A stretch of 64,000 nt of DNA from positions 354,523 to 418,522 of the forward strand of contig NZ_KV700385.1 of the NCBI RefSeq assembly GCF_001687305.1, given 5' to 3'. Below the pieces are notes generated by a model that was not told the origin of the DNA, made no database searches, and saw only the letters and a program-made list of their open reading frames with translations. Positions 47,690 to 56,965 of this stretch are shown here, one piece after another. The stretch comes from Actinomyces vulturis. GTDB lineage: Bacteria; Actinomycetota; Actinomycetes; Actinomycetales; Actinomycetaceae. Made by a program: the position numbers and the translations under genes. Numbering within the stretch: position 1 is the stretch's first letter; the number at the start of each line of letters is the position of its first letter.

Positions 47690-48406
47690 ATGCCCAAAAT
47701 CTCTGGAAACAATCTGGCTGAACATCGCCAACGCACTCGCACCGCACTTTTCCATGCCTTAGCGAGCCTGTTGAGCGAGCGGAGTTTCGACAAGATCACA
47801 CTCTCTGATGTTGCTGCCCGAGCCGGAGTGGGCCGTACCGCCGTCTATAACCACGTGGCAGATAAAGAAGACCTTCTCTTGGCCTTCATTGATGATGAAA
47901 CCCAGCGTTACGCCACGACCTTAGCCAATGCACTCCAAGGCATTGAGGATCCCGTAGATCGCCTACGCGTGTACGTGCGTGAGCAAGCACTGATGACCCC
48001 TCGCTTCCATTTCCCCGCTCATGTACGCCTGAGCGAGTCTGTTTCCCGCGATACTGCTGGGCACTTACGATCACACGGCGGCAGGATCGCGGACCTTCTA
48101 CGTGCGATCCTCAAAGACGCTATAGATGCCAAACAGATTCCTGACCAAAACGTTGACACCCTAGTGAACCTCATCCAGGCCACCGTCTTAGGCGGTAACA
48201 CTGTTCCCACACAGATTCACGAACGGGCCATGTACTTACGCATGCTTGACACTTATGTCCTCCGTGCAGTGGGGGCTGAGATCTCTGACCACGATGTGCC
48301 CGCTGTTGACCATTCGACCATGCCACAATCGATGATTCATGAGGCCTACCGCGCCCAAGGCATTAGCGAACAGCGCTCTGCCTTACGCTGCCCCGTGGCG
48401 CACTAA
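47690..48406 (+). CDS. TetR-family transcriptional regulator
   Basis: The 238-residue protein has an N-terminal TetR HTH (ITLSDVAARAGVGRTAVYNH, then KEDLL) and an all-helical ligand domain with SRDTAGHLRSHGGRIADLLR. The C-terminus contains a His-rich tail (CPVAH). Targets are unknown; the neighbouring NUDIX and amidotransferase genes are the obvious candidates. Confidence 0.9.
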   Translation: MPKISGNNLAEHRQRTRTALFHALASLLSERSFDKITLSDVAARAGVGRTAVYNHVADKEDLLLAFIDDETQRYATTLANALQGIEDPVDRLRVYVREQALMTPRFHFPAHVRLSESVSRDTAGHLRSHGGRIADLLRAILKDAIDAKQIPDQNVDTLVNLIQATVLGGNTVPTQIHERAMYLRMLDTYVLRAVGAEISDHDVPAVDHSTMPQSMIHEAYRAQGISEQRSALRCPVAH

Positions 48407-48420
48407 GACCGTGAGTACAC

Positions 48421-49161
48421 ATGAGCGTGGTGAAGATTCTTCAACCTGACCCCACAGTTGATGCAGGATTAATTCCATCGTGGATTGAAAAGATAGGCCT
48501 GTCCTATTCCATCACCGCGCTGTCAAACGCTCAGAGCGTCCCATCATTGTCAGACTGCCGCGGCCCAATCGTTATTTTGGGTGGCACAATGAGTGCCCAT
48601 TCCGACCTGCCGTGGATGGCACCGCTTCGCGCTCTCATTGTTGAGGCTGTGGAGAATAACCATCCGATACTCGGCATTTGTTTGGGCGCACAAATTGGCG
48701 CTGAAGCATTCGGCGGCACCACCGAGGTTCCTGCTGAGGGTATGGGTGAAGAGGGCCTGACATCACTCACCCTCACTCATGCAGCACTAGACGACCCCTA
48801 TGTGGGACCTGCCTGCGCAGCCGCTCAGCAAGCCGCTCACGCCAACCACGTTCTGTGGAACGTCGCTGTTTCTCATCACGACGCCGTGGTCCACCTTCCA
48901 GCGCAAGCCACTCTTCTCGCCTCCTCAGCAACATGCCCCATTCACCTGTGGCGCCAGGGGTCATTCGTTGCTTGCCAGCATCATCCGGAAGCAGATGCGA
49001 ACACCACCTATCGATGGTTCACGGAAGATTGTGAACGCCAAGGACGAGACGTTGCTGACTACAGTGCATTGGCCATGAATCTTCACACCCAGGCGCAAGC
49101 GTCTGCTCCGTGCAATACAGCTTTTGGAACAACATTGCTGACCACGCTCACTCATTTGTAA
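48421..49161 (+). CDS. Class I glutamine amidotransferase-like protein
   Basis: The 246-residue GATase1 domain protein shows the oxyanion strand IVILGGTMSAHSDLPWM, the nucleophile elbow LGICLGAQIGAEAFGG and the His/Glu pair in ACQHHPEAD. It resembles stand-alone GMP-synthase-like amidotransferases with unknown acceptor. It starts 14 bases after the TetR gene stop, so the two are likely co-transcribed. Confidence 0.88.
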   Translation: MSVVKILQPDPTVDAGLIPSWIEKIGLSYSITALSNAQSVPSLSDCRGPIVILGGTMSAHSDLPWMAPLRALIVEAVENNHPILGICLGAQIGAEAFGGTTEVPAEGMGEEGLTSLTLTHAALDDPYVGPACAAAQQAAHANHVLWNVAVSHHDAVVHLPAQATLLASSATCPIHLWRQGSFVACQHHPEADANTTYRWFTEDCERQGRDVADYSALAMNLHTQAQASAPCNTAFGTTLLTTLTHL

Positions 49162-49185
49162 CTCTCAGCCTTGACAGTGCGCGCG

Positions 49186-50103
49186 TTACCAGCGTTTCCC
49201 GTTATCGCCACTCACTGACGATTCCCGATCACCGTTCGTATTCCCGTTGGCTTCCTCATTGCGCTTACGCAATTTCTCCATGGGGTCATTGGGATCCGGA
49301 GACGGTGAGGGACTGGGAGACGGTGACTGGTCGGCGTCGCTCTGAGAAGAGGACGTGGGCGAGGCATTCGGATCAGGTGAGGGCGACTGCTGCGGATCCG
49401 GGCTAGGTGAGGATTCACTATCGGATTCCTCATCATCCTGCGAGCCAGAGGTACTGCCATCAGAGGGCTGCGGGGATGATTCGTCTGAGGATTCTTCATC
49501 ATCCGAACTCTGCGGAAGCGGGCATCCGTCGAGAAGTTCGAGGGCTTGATCGATACCCTCATCGCTCTCGAGATCGATAGTGCCTTGTGAAACCACAACG
49601 GCCAGAAGGTTGCCGCGAATCATGCACTCAGGTGAGTAAGGGTTTTTTACCTCGCCGTCATCGGTGGCAACCATGTCAGCGCCGGGGGCTTCATGGAGTG
49701 CTTGGCGCAGGTAACGTTCGGCATCCTCGTTATTGCCCAGGATGGCCTGCATCGTGCCCTGATTAAAGTGCACGCGCCACTGCTCAAGAATGGGATTAAT
49801 GTCAGCTACTTCATCGAAGTAGCCGGCAGACTTGTGGTGATCACCGTCAATAGCTTGGTGACGTCCCATGAACGTCAACACGTTAACTGCGCCGAGCCAC
49901 ACCGTAAACAGCAGGACAAGGAAAACAATCGGGGTGGACCACAGCAGAAGACTCTTCCGGCGAGCTAAACGTATGGCCTTGAGGCGAGGATCTTCACCCT
50001 CAGAAGGTGCTACGGAGAAGGAACCAGTGGGAGGAAGGAGATCATGCTGAGAAGCATCAGCATTGGCCAAAGGAATCTGAGAGGGAACCTTTTTCTTTGC
50101 CAT
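49186..50103 (-). CDS. TPR-like membrane protein with Ser/Pro/Asp-rich tail (BatC-like position)
   Basis: The 305-residue protein has one helix (LLLWSTPIVFLVLLFTVWLG, about residue 52-72), a TPR-like segment (FNQGTMQAILGNNEDAERYL) and a 110-residue tail of repeated SPSPDP/DDEES. The ATG at 50101-50103 overlaps the upstream VWA gene stop by one base (TAATG). Its place at the end of a MoxR-DUF58-VWA-VWA series corresponds to the BatC/TPR protein of Bat operons. Confidence 0.78.
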   Translation of the reverse strand: MAKKKVPSQIPLANADASQHDLLPPTGSFSVAPSEGEDPRLKAIRLARRKSLLLWSTPIVFLVLLFTVWLGAVNVLTFMGRHQAIDGDHHKSAGYFDEVADINPILEQWRVHFNQGTMQAILGNNEDAERYLRQALHEAPGADMVATDDGEVKNPYSPECMIRGNLLAVVVSQGTIDLESDEGIDQALELLDGCPLPQSSDDEESSDESSPQPSDGSTSGSQDDEESDSESSPSPDPQQSPSPDPNASPTSSSQSDADQSPSPSPSPSPDPNDPMEKLRKRNEEANGNTNGDRESSVSGDNGKRW

Positions 50104-51272
50104 TACTTCCTCCTTCCATACTGGGCGAACCGGCGCAGCACCCCGGACTGTTTCACGCTCCACGCCAACTCCCACAATCCAAGGCCGATCATCACGTAGG
50201 CCAGTGGCCACACCACGATGTGGTCAATTCGGACATTTTTTTTGGCGTCGGAAATTTCACCGTGGACATCAAGTCCGCTGGTGAATTGCGCCTCATCGCC
50301 GCCGGCTGAGCGCTCAACGAGCGGTACATCGAGATCTTCGGCAATACTGCTTAGAATCGTGAAGTTTGCTCGCGAGACGGCAGGCTTACCCGTCTCAGGG
50401 TCCATGATCAGAGGGTTCTTGCTCATGGAATCAAGGGTGTCCGTGGAACGGAATTCGTGCATGGTGGCACCTTCGATGGTGCCGTAGCCGAGCACAGCTC
50501 CTGCGGTGATGTACTGCTCGAGTCCGCTCCATGAGGTGCCTGATTCGGAGGCTTGTTGGCTTCCGGTTCCATCATCGGTGGGTTCGCCATCGCTGAGGAT
50601 GTAGAACACGCGAACATCTTGCGGATCATCAACTTGTGCTTGTTCGAGCCATTCAGTCAGTACGGGAAGAACGCGGTCGAGGGATGAGCCTTGGGAACGT
50701 TCTGTCACCTCAGGAACCAAGGCATCGACCCAGGTTTCTACGCTGTAGCGATCTTGGGTGAGCGGGATATCGCGGCGCCCCTGGGAGTCCAGGGAGATAA
50801 CGCTAAAGCGAGCATCTGGGTAGTAATCGAGAATGGCGTGCATATCCTGACGCACCTGTTGCAGGCGCATGTCGCCATCAGGTCCGTCAGTAGCGGACAT
50901 GGACCCCGTGCGGTCCACAACGAAGAACACATCCACGGTGCTGATCGCCGTTTTCCCTTCGACCGGCACACTAGGACCCGCGAGCATGAGACCCACAACC
51001 AGAACCATAAGAATGCGACGGATTGCGGTTCGGCGGTAGGGGGCTCGACGAACCGAAGCATGGTTGACTCGCCCTGAACTATCAGCAGACGATTGGCGTA
51101 CTGATTGGCTTCTGCGCGGTAGAAAACTGCGCATTCCCTTCCGCCCAGTGGAGCGCCGACCGATGCGTGCGATTCCACCCAGTCGAAGCCACCACCACAG
51201 CAAGAGGAGGCTTCCTCCGAGTAACCAGAGGATGACAATCCACCACGAGAAAATCGGATTGAGGTGGATCAT
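50103..51272 (-). CDS. VWA-domain membrane protein (second of two)
   Basis: The 389-residue product has an N-terminal helix (WIVILWLLGGSLLLLWWW), a second helix (ILMVLVVGLMLAG) and a VWA domain with MIDAS-type DRTGSMS and the YILSDGEPTDDG strand. A C-terminal helix completes it. The metal site reads DxTxS rather than DxSxS. It overlaps the preceding VWA gene by four bases. Confidence 0.88.
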   Translation of the reverse strand: MIHLNPIFSWWIVILWLLGGSLLLLWWWLRLGGIARIGRRSTGRKGMRSFLPRRSQSVRQSSADSSGRVNHASVRRAPYRRTAIRRILMVLVVGLMLAGPSVPVEGKTAISTVDVFFVVDRTGSMSATDGPDGDMRLQQVRQDMHAILDYYPDARFSVISLDSQGRRDIPLTQDRYSVETWVDALVPEVTERSQGSSLDRVLPVLTEWLEQAQVDDPQDVRVFYILSDGEPTDDGTGSQQASESGTSWSGLEQYITAGAVLGYGTIEGATMHEFRSTDTLDSMSKNPLIMDPETGKPAVSRANFTILSSIAEDLDVPLVERSAGGDEAQFTSGLDVHGEISDAKKNVRIDHIVVWPLAYVMIGLGLWELAWSVKQSGVLRRFAQYGRRK

Positions 51273-52318
51273 GAGCGGATCACCGCCCCGAGTCCCAGAA
51301 GGACAGCCACGGACAGGGCAAGAAGGACCACAGCACTGGTGGGGTCATCGTCACGGATAGATTCTTCATCTACACCAAGTTCTTCAGCCTGGTCAGCATT
51401 CACGTCATCAACAATGGTGTGGGCAACATCAGGGTCTTCGAGGTTGTAGAACATGCCGTCGTGGGAGCGAATCACCTCAAGGAGTTCATCTTTGGCTCGT
51501 TGCAGACCATCCGGTCCGCCAGCATCATCGGCGCTGGCTGGGTCATAACCGTAAAGGGCATACAAGCGTATGTCGCGTTTGGAGGCTTCATCGGCAGCTG
51601 CTTCGAGGCTAACCAGTTGCACGTCGTAGGGATCCATAACCACGTTATCAGTAGACAGGATGATGGAGCGTGAGCGGTCAGTGGCCTGATGATCAAAGAG
51701 CATCGTGCAAGCAGCTAAACCATCGCCGGCAAGGGAAGAACCATAGACCGAGGAGTCTAGTGTTCCGGCAAAAGTCTTGTCATAGTTAATTTTGTCCTGA
51801 TAGGTGGCGCGGTAAGGGTCAAAACTCAAGGCATCTTCGATGGTGCCAAGTTCTTTTCTTAACAAGTCGTAATCGTCAGTCAAAGGCACCACGGTTTGCG
51901 CCGTGGAGTTCCATACAACAAGTGCCACACGTTCTCCATGGAAGGAATCCAACAGTGAGCGGTAAGCACCCAAAACCTTCTCGTCAATAGCGATCATCGA
52001 AGTCGAGACGTCCATGCACAGCACAATGTCTCGACTGGAAAGAGCCGTCGAAGCAGTAGAAATCTTGACCGGACGCGCAGCAATAACGCCAGCCATCATT
52101 ACACTCAAGGCAGCCATGAGGCTCAAGACCGCCATCACCACGCGCCTGCGGCGCACTACAGTCTTGACTTGCAAGGAAGCGAGCAGATCACGGGTATGAG
52201 CCACTCGGCGTCGATCAAGATGAGAGGAGGAGACGGAAGTCTTGTGCGAAAGCAAGACCACCAAAGTAGTCACCGAAATAGCAAGAGCAACGAGGACAAG
52301 TATCCAGGGATACATCAT
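51269..52318 (-). CDS. VWA-domain membrane protein (first of two)
   Basis: The 349-residue protein has two N-terminal helices, a VWA domain with the MIDAS signature CMDVSTSMIA and IILSTDNVVMDPYD, and a C-terminal helix (AVVLLALSVAVLLGLGAVI). It corresponds to BatA/BatB-type proteins that work with MoxR ATPases. It overlaps both neighbours by four bases. Confidence 0.88.
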   Translation of the reverse strand: MMYPWILVLVALAISVTTLVVLLSHKTSVSSSHLDRRRVAHTRDLLASLQVKTVVRRRRVVMAVLSLMAALSVMMAGVIAARPVKISTASTALSSRDIVLCMDVSTSMIAIDEKVLGAYRSLLDSFHGERVALVVWNSTAQTVVPLTDDYDLLRKELGTIEDALSFDPYRATYQDKINYDKTFAGTLDSSVYGSSLAGDGLAACTMLFDHQATDRSRSIILSTDNVVMDPYDVQLVSLEAAADEASKRDIRLYALYGYDPASADDAGGPDGLQRAKDELLEVIRSHDGMFYNLEDPDVAHTIVDDVNADQAEELGVDEESIRDDDPTSAVVLLALSVAVLLGLGAVIRS

Positions 52319-52827
52319 CGGTGTATCACCTCCCGGGCCATAGAACAGGAGGTGGTGATGGCACCACGTGGGTCGCGGTCAAAACTGGGTTGCTCGAACA
52401 GGGCAAGCAGTTCACCCACACGGCCCAATGGGTTCTCATCAAGAGGGCGCCCAGCCCACAGCACGGCACGAAGTCGTGAACTAATACTCAGCGGGCCGGT
52501 GGTACGGGCTTGATCAAGAAGATCACGCACAGTACATGAGGACAAGTCACGCCCCGCGCGGGCGGAAGCGTAACCGCGCATCACGGCAGCAAGTTCGACG
52601 TGCAGCTGACGCAGACTAATGTCTCCATTGATGGCACGCTCTTGCAAAGCATCGATTTTGCTCAGCCACACCGCGCGCTGCGCAGGTTCCAGAGGAATGT
52701 CATCGATAGCGATGCGGTTATCAGCCCGAGTCCAAGTAAAAACAAACACGTACCAAGCCACCATGGCGATAATCAGGCCCACCACAATAAGAATGAGCCA
52801 GACAGGCATGAGAACGGGGGGATGCAT
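52315..52827 (-). CDS. Uncharacterised small membrane protein of the MoxR-VWA operon
   Basis: The 170-residue protein has one N-terminal helix (VWLILIVVGLIIAMVAWYVF) and a soluble helical domain (ISLRQLHVELAAVMRGYASA). It occupies the slot that DUF4381-like or similar membrane proteins fill in Bat operons, but I cannot assign a family. The ATG overlaps the DUF58 gene stop (TGATG). Confidence 0.75.
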   Translation of the reverse strand: MHPPVLMPVWLILIVVGLIIAMVAWYVFVFTWTRADNRIAIDDIPLEPAQRAVWLSKIDALQERAINGDISLRQLHVELAAVMRGYASARAGRDLSSCTVRDLLDQARTTGPLSISSRLRAVLWAGRPLDENPLGRVGELLALFEQPSFDRDPRGAITTSCSMAREVIHR

Positions 52828-53816
52828 CAGCACTGACCTCCCATAGATTCTTGCTGCGTATTATCAGCCAAGCGACGCCGAGTCTTGGCCATTGTTGGAC
52901 GCTCAGATAGCGAAGACAAATCCGTCATGATGGTCTGTGTACCCCGCACGTGAGCACTGCCCAGGGCGTAGCGCTGAACCACTGAGTCCACCTCAAGACG
53001 ACGCTGCTGTGCTATCAATGCCATAGTCTGCGCCAAGTCCTGGTTGGAGTTGAGAAATTCAGGCACATCGTCATCAATGTCCATCGCCCATGCTCCGGCT
53101 TGGTGAGGATCAAGTAGATTAGCGTCATCACAGTGGATGACAGCCACATCATGGCGGGCCGATAGTCGTTTGAGTCCCTGAATATCTTCAGGACCCGGAT
53201 GAGTTTCGTCGGTGATGAGAATGCACAATGCCCTACCGGAAACGACTCGGCGTGCACGTTCAAGAACGCCTCCCACGTTCGACGGCGGTGCATCAAGAGT
53301 AATCATCGCGTTCATGCGGTGGCAGAGCATGTTGATCCAGGCATCACCGCTACGCACAGGGAAGTTCTCCATGCGTTGACTGTCCCCCGCCACCATGCCT
53401 ACCGCATCACCGCGAGAATGAGCCACATAGGCCACGATGGCTGCGCTAAGTACAGCGATGCGTGCTTTGGACTCACCAGAAGGAGCATCGGCAGCCATGG
53501 ATTGACCCGTATCAACAATGAGAACGATGTCGGAAGTGCTCTGGCGAACAAAACGTTTAATGACAGGCTGACCGCTACGAGCGGAGGCAAGCCAGTCAAT
53601 ATCGCTAACCTCGTCACCTGGGCGATACTCGGTGAGTTCGTCAAAGTCATGGCCGCGGCCCACCAGGTGCGATTCGTGAGCGCCAGGAAGAATCCCACGA
53701 GCGCGGCGCAGAGCAGGCAGACTCACATGAGCCCGAACCTGAGAGAGATAGGAATCGCTCAGGCGCGGAACCTCCGTAGTTCCTTGGTTATGCGGAGTGG
53801 GTAGTGATGGATTCAC
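52827..53816 (-). CDS. DUF58 domain protein
   Basis: The 329-residue protein shows the DUF58 signature GDEVSDIDWLASARSGQPVIKRF together with a VWA-like strand DIVLIVDTGQSMAADAP. DUF58 proteins are almost always encoded next to MoxR ATPases, as here, with a four-base overlap. It lacks obvious membrane segments. Confidence 0.92.
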   Translation of the reverse strand: MNPSLPTPHNQGTTEVPRLSDSYLSQVRAHVSLPALRRARGILPGAHESHLVGRGHDFDELTEYRPGDEVSDIDWLASARSGQPVIKRFVRQSTSDIVLIVDTGQSMAADAPSGESKARIAVLSAAIVAYVAHSRGDAVGMVAGDSQRMENFPVRSGDAWINMLCHRMNAMITLDAPPSNVGGVLERARRVVSGRALCILITDETHPGPEDIQGLKRLSARHDVAVIHCDDANLLDPHQAGAWAMDIDDDVPEFLNSNQDLAQTMALIAQQRRLEVDSVVQRYALGSAHVRGTQTIMTDLSSLSERPTMAKTRRRLADNTQQESMGGQC

Positions 53817-54847
53817 GGAACCGGTACTGCCTGGAAGACAGAATCAATCAGTGCTTCGGGAGCAATGTCATCAGCAATAGCATCGTAGGTACGCACAATA
53901 CGGTGACGCAGTACGGCGTAACGAGCGTAGGCCACGTCATCAGGAGTGACGAAGGTGCGTCCAGCTTGGAGTGCCACAGACTGGGCTACACGCATCAGGG
54001 CAATAGCACCACGAGGTGATACACCCACCCGGATAAGTTGCTTAAGGCCTGGGACAGGACGAGGGCCACCCCCGCGGGTGGTATTCACCAGGGCCACAAT
54101 GTATTGCTTCATCACGGTGGAGACATATACACGGTCCGCTTGAGCGGAAAGCCAGCGCACGTCGTCAGTGGTAATGGGGCTGGCGGAGACGGGTTCATTA
54201 AAAACGCCAGTACAAATACGGTTGAGGATTTCCACCTCATGCTCAGGCTGGGGGTAGGAAATAACCTCCTTCATCAGAAAGCGGTCCATCTGCGCTTCGG
54301 GAAGCACGTAAGTACCTTCTTCTTCGATGGGATTCTGAGTGGCTAAAACCATGAAGGGATCAGGAAGTTTATAAACCACGCCACCAATAGACGTCTGCTT
54401 TTCTGCCATAGCTTCAAGCATGGCGGATTGTGTTTTGGCAGAAGAACGATTGATTTCGTCCAGAAGCACGATGTTAGCGTGGACAGGACCAAGTTGAGTG
54501 GATAGTTGTCCAGTCTGATAGTTGAAAATTTGTGTGCCCACAATGTCATTGGGCATGAGATCCGGGGTGCACTGGATGCGGTGGAAAGAGCCAGACACTG
54601 CCTGGGCCAGGGTCTGGGCTGCAGTGGTTTTGGCTAGGCCGGGGACTGATTCGATAAGGATGTGCCCACCTGCCAAGAGAGTAGAGACCATGGAGACACG
54701 AAGAATTTCCTGGCCCACCACGCGTGAGGAAAAGATGGAGCCCACTCGGCTCAGTAAAGCGGATGCACGAGCCACGTCGATCTGTTCGGCATCCTGACGG
54801 GTGTGACGCTGAGGAGGAAAACTCGTGGGTGCTTCTGAGTCAGTCAT
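53813..54847 (-). CDS. MoxR-family AAA+ ATPase
   Basis: The 344-residue AAA+ protein has Walker A GGHILIESVPGLAKTTAAQ, Walker B NIVLLDEINRSS, the sensor region MVLATQNPIEEEGTY and the arginine-finger area LPEAQMDRFL. MoxR proteins act as chaperone-like ATPases that assemble or insert metal into VWA-protein complexes. It begins the tightly overlapping five-gene Bat-like series. Confidence 0.95.
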   Translation of the reverse strand: MTDSEAPTSFPPQRHTRQDAEQIDVARASALLSRVGSIFSSRVVGQEILRVSMVSTLLAGGHILIESVPGLAKTTAAQTLAQAVSGSFHRIQCTPDLMPNDIVGTQIFNYQTGQLSTQLGPVHANIVLLDEINRSSAKTQSAMLEAMAEKQTSIGGVVYKLPDPFMVLATQNPIEEEGTYVLPEAQMDRFLMKEVISYPQPEHEVEILNRICTGVFNEPVSASPITTDDVRWLSAQADRVYVSTVMKQYIVALVNTTRGGGPRPVPGLKQLIRVGVSPRGAIALMRVAQSVALQAGRTFVTPDDVAYARYAVLRHRIVRTYDAIADDIAPEALIDSVFQAVPVP

Positions 54848-54938
54848 AGAGGGTCTTTTCTTATCCGTGGAGTCGGTTCGTGGGTGAGGGTCAGTGTGTC
54901 GCTCTCAGAAGAGAACTCAGTGACGGGTGAAGGGGAAG

Positions 54939-56108
54939 TTAATTTAGAGAATCGAGGTCAAGGTTGCTGCCTTCAATAACGACGTGCATACCGTCGTCAC
55001 CCACACTCACGTTGGTCACGTGAGTTCCTTCGGGAAGCATGCTCATGTCCACATTTAGGCCGCTATCTTCCATACCGATGTAGTCCAGAGCAAGTTCGAT
55101 AGGGATGATGTAGCCGTCTAGTTTAGCCGAGACGATCGCCAGGTGAATCATGTTGTTCTCAGTCACCGAAGGACGCAGTTCCAGACCGGAATCTTTAATA
55201 GGGGTCATTGCCCAAACGGTTCCATCCTGGGTAGGGGTGAAGGTAACTCCGGGAAGCATGGGGTGTTCACGTGATGCCGTATCTTCGACCACGCTCCAGG
55301 GAACCACTGCGGTGACGTTGAGAGTTTGAGCGACGTGAGGCCTCTGGGTTGACAGGGAGGTCAGTTCGATGTGGGGGTGCTCAAGCGTCATGGATGTCCC
55401 GCTATCACCGGTGAGGACCAGAGTTGAGCCGTCCACGACGATAGAGGAGATTTCATCGTCGAATAGTTCGGGAATGAGTGGAGAGGGCATAGTGACTTTA
55501 GCGTCTTTACTAAGGCCTGGAAGTGCGTTCCACACGGCCTGCTCGATGCGGTGACGTGCGGAGTTTTCGGCCACCACGTAACCCAGGCCTAAGATGATCA
55601 TGACGATAACGAGAACTGCCAGGACGGTAATCCCTCGACGACGTGGCTTACGTTTCTTGCTCCCACTCACCTCATTATTTTCTTGGCTCTGGCCATCTGG
55701 ATAGGTAGCCGTCGATGGAGAGTGCGTAGAGTGTGCTGACTCTCCCGAGGAAGAAGAGCAGGCGGTGGGTGCGGTAAGTGGAGTTCCGTATGGGGATACC
55801 GCAAGAGCATTTGCCTCAGAGTTGATTGCAGGCATGGCGGAGAGAACACCGGTCTGAGTGGTTACAGTGGGGGTGGAAAAACCTGCACCATCATTGCGTG
55901 ACGCACTGGTGATGGCGATGGTGGATTCGCCGGGTTGCGCCACTTCGGGGCGTAAATTCGCAGAAGAAGTCTGTTGCTCAGGGAGTGCGCTTGGGCCAAT
56001 TGACTCTCGAACATACTCTACTTCTTCATCATGGAGCGTTTGCTGAGGATCAGCACCCTCAGGGGTTTCATCGGGGATGATGGGGCTGGTGTTACTGGGC
56101 AAGGTCAC
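54939..56108 (-). CDS. DUF2993 (LmeA-like) phospholipid-binding family protein
   Basis: The 389-residue protein has a disordered N-terminus of about 145 residues, a RRRG-preceded helix (ITVLAVLVIVMIILGLGYVV) and an extracytoplasmic DUF2993 domain starting ARHRIEQAV with the paired repeats typical of the family. LmeA in Mycobacterium binds phospholipid and acts in lipomannan synthesis. I start at the GTG at 56106-56108, which has AAAGG six bases upstream and overlaps the FHA gene by 17 bases; an ATG at 56147 is possible. Confidence 0.8.
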   Translation of the reverse strand: MTLPSNTSPIIPDETPEGADPQQTLHDEEVEYVRESIGPSALPEQQTSSANLRPEVAQPGESTIAITSASRNDGAGFSTPTVTTQTGVLSAMPAINSEANALAVSPYGTPLTAPTACSSSSGESAHSTHSPSTATYPDGQSQENNEVSGSKKRKPRRRGITVLAVLVIVMIILGLGYVVAENSARHRIEQAVWNALPGLSKDAKVTMPSPLIPELFDDEISSIVVDGSTLVLTGDSGTSMTLEHPHIELTSLSTQRPHVAQTLNVTAVVPWSVVEDTASREHPMLPGVTFTPTQDGTVWAMTPIKDSGLELRPSVTENNMIHLAIVSAKLDGYIIPIELALDYIGMEDSGLNVDMSMLPEGTHVTNVSVGDDGMHVVIEGSNLDLDSLN

Positions 56109-56847
56109 GGCGGGCCTTTGCTTCATCATCGAGGAGATGGAGGTCATCTGCGGTGACCATCAGTGTGGATACAGCGTGTTCCACCAGGGCAGTGCGGCGA
56201 TTGAGTGCTGCTCCTCCGCGTCCTCCGCGCAGCCCTTTGACGCCGGAGCGGTCAAGTTTGTCGCAAACAGCATCAAGTTTGCGGTTGAAAGTGGTCAAAG
56301 GCCACCCTAGACGCTCAGCTGCTTGTGCAGAAGACGGAATGGCAGCAGTGCCGGTTCCCACGCGTTTGAGAACAGGTTCAGCTAATGCTAGGACGAGAAG
56401 AAATTGGGTACGGGTGAGGGGACTGACACCAATCGTGGCGGTGCCGGTGGGCATACTGCCCCCCTCAACGGATGTGAAATGTGCACCTGAAGGCATAAGG
56501 TCCACTTCATAGGTGGTGGGGCCTGCGCTGAAGGTGAGAACCACTCGGGGAAAGACAAGAGGCATAGATGCACCTGGTGCCAGACGGGACTGAACAAGTG
56601 CCTCACCGTCGGTCAACGTAGCGGAGATGCGGGAGCCCTCATTACTGATCCACCAGAGTGAATCATGATTAGACAAGACCAAAAAGCGACGGTGGAGATA
56701 GGGATTATCATCCACGTCAAGATCTCCACCTCGGCCGATGACGAAGGTATCTTGCGGATTAACCGTGTAGATCTCTCCGCAAAAATCCACCACAAGGTTA
56801 GTTTCCTGGGTGGGTGAGGGAGCAGTTTCATCCGCATGCGCATTCAT
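56092..56847 (-). CDS. FHA-domain protein with C-terminal helical DNA-binding-like region
   Basis: The 251-residue protein has an N-terminal FHA fold with FVIGRGGDLDVDDNPYLHRRF and WWISNEGSRI, which binds phosphothreonine. A helical C-terminus (AERLGWPLTTFNRKLDAVCDKL) resembles an HTH. It may read Ser/Thr kinase signalling. It heads the run of minus-strand genes to 49186. Confidence 0.82.
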   Translation of the reverse strand: MNAHADETAPSPTQETNLVVDFCGEIYTVNPQDTFVIGRGGDLDVDDNPYLHRRFLVLSNHDSLWWISNEGSRISATLTDGEALVQSRLAPGASMPLVFPRVVLTFSAGPTTYEVDLMPSGAHFTSVEGGSMPTGTATIGVSPLTRTQFLLVLALAEPVLKRVGTGTAAIPSSAQAAERLGWPLTTFNRKLDAVCDKLDRSGVKGLRGGRGGAALNRRTALVEHAVSTLMVTADDLHLLDDEAKARRDLAQ

Positions 56848-56965
56848 GCTCTCATTGTTGCCTATGGCTGGACATTGAGCAATGAACAGCAATGGTTAGC
56901 CCTCCCCATTGAGCTAGAACGAGTAGGCTCTGCCTTAAGGCAATTAATCATGTAAAGGATTCCTC

